Made by a program: the position numbers and the translations under genes. From contig CAWJKX010000223.1 in NCBI GenBank assembly GCA_963843065.1, positions 1-64,000 of the forward strand: 64,000 nucleotides of DNA, written 5' to 3'. This stretch comes from JAGVPT01 sp963843065 (GTDB lineage: Bacteria; Bacteroidota; Ignavibacteria; UBA10030; UBA8401). Positions 63,977 to 64,000 of this stretch are shown here, one piece after another (the stretch's first letter is position 1; each line of letters starts with the position of its first letter). Under the pieces are notes generated by a model that was given only the letters and a program-made list of their open reading frames with translations, was not told where the DNA came from and ran no database searches.

Positions 63977-64000
63977 ATGGAATCTGCAAATCAACAATTG
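63977..64000 (+). CDS. Possible start of next gene (cut by window edge)
   Basis: ATG at 63977 follows GAGGGAG at close spacing and is open to the window end (eight codons, MESANQQL). An ATG at 63966 in another frame is an alternative. Too short to name; a flagellar gene such as FlaG or FliD would be the usual neighbour. Confidence 0.35.

Overview
The window is a dense, gene-rich stretch that looks like a Bacteroidota/FCB-group bacterium, most plausibly an Ignavibacteria-like lineage. The pointers are two secreted proteins with type IX secretion (Por) C-terminal sorting domains, a PorV/PorQ-family outer-membrane protein and a SusC-like TonB receptor, found together with a flagellin behind a sigma28-type promoter, ordinary Shine-Dalgarno sites and sigma70-like -35/-10 promoters that classical Bacteroidetes usually lack. 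Anaerobic energy metabolism is indicated by [NiFe]-hydrogenase maturation genes and a ferredoxin-dependent 2-oxoacid oxidoreductase. The lineage is inferred from gene content only.

Layout. 1-3974: hypF (cut by the edge), a Cys-less HypC paralogue, hypC, hypD, a MITE-like palindromic insertion, hypE. 4189-7236: vorDBAC-type oxidoreductase plus a small Cys-rich helical protein. 7322-10294 (minus strand): NCS2 purine/uracil-type permease and a NupC nucleoside transporter. 10506-22931: a promoter with a terminator-bearing leader, then lpd, lipB, a fused E1 alpha-beta, a second E1 alpha + E1 beta, E2, lipA, and pdhA-pdhB-pdhC. This gives three E1 sets, two E2s, one E3 and the lipoylation enzymes. 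22950-27120: rplM-rpsI-rpsB-tsf-pyrH-frr. 27468-28669: PspC and membrane protein; polA on the minus strand; a DMT exporter; a MltD-type LysM transglycosylase. 35418-47648: a cell-surface block of two T9SS cargo proteins followed by a tightly coupled four-gene operon (lipoprotein, TonB receptor, PorV-like barrel, NHL-repeat lipoprotein). 47692-55045: flavin reductase, acyl-CoA synthetase, two PAP2 phosphatases, double-PDZ protein, pfkA. 55298-62220: an RbsBAC-type sugar ABC importer and an exported GH38 alpha-mannosidase. 62589-63857: flagellin.

Two features cut across the window. First, at least fifteen single-base frame shifts interrupt otherwise intact, conserved genes, including genes normally essential such as frr and lipA. 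About thirteen of them are +1 insertions. The likeliest cause is uncorrected sequencing error, so the affected genes are annotated here across the shift. Second, several families of palindromic intergenic repeats (MITE-like elements with terminal inverted repeats, and long inverted-word hairpins) sit directly against genes. In at least five places they appear to supply a start region, C-terminal tail or stop codon.

The best candidate for an undescribed system is the 40640-47648 surface operon, with the two T9SS cargo proteins upstream. Three proteins of this block carry short Asp-rich EF-hand-like loops, and the TonB receptor's N-terminus is built from a palindromic repeat.
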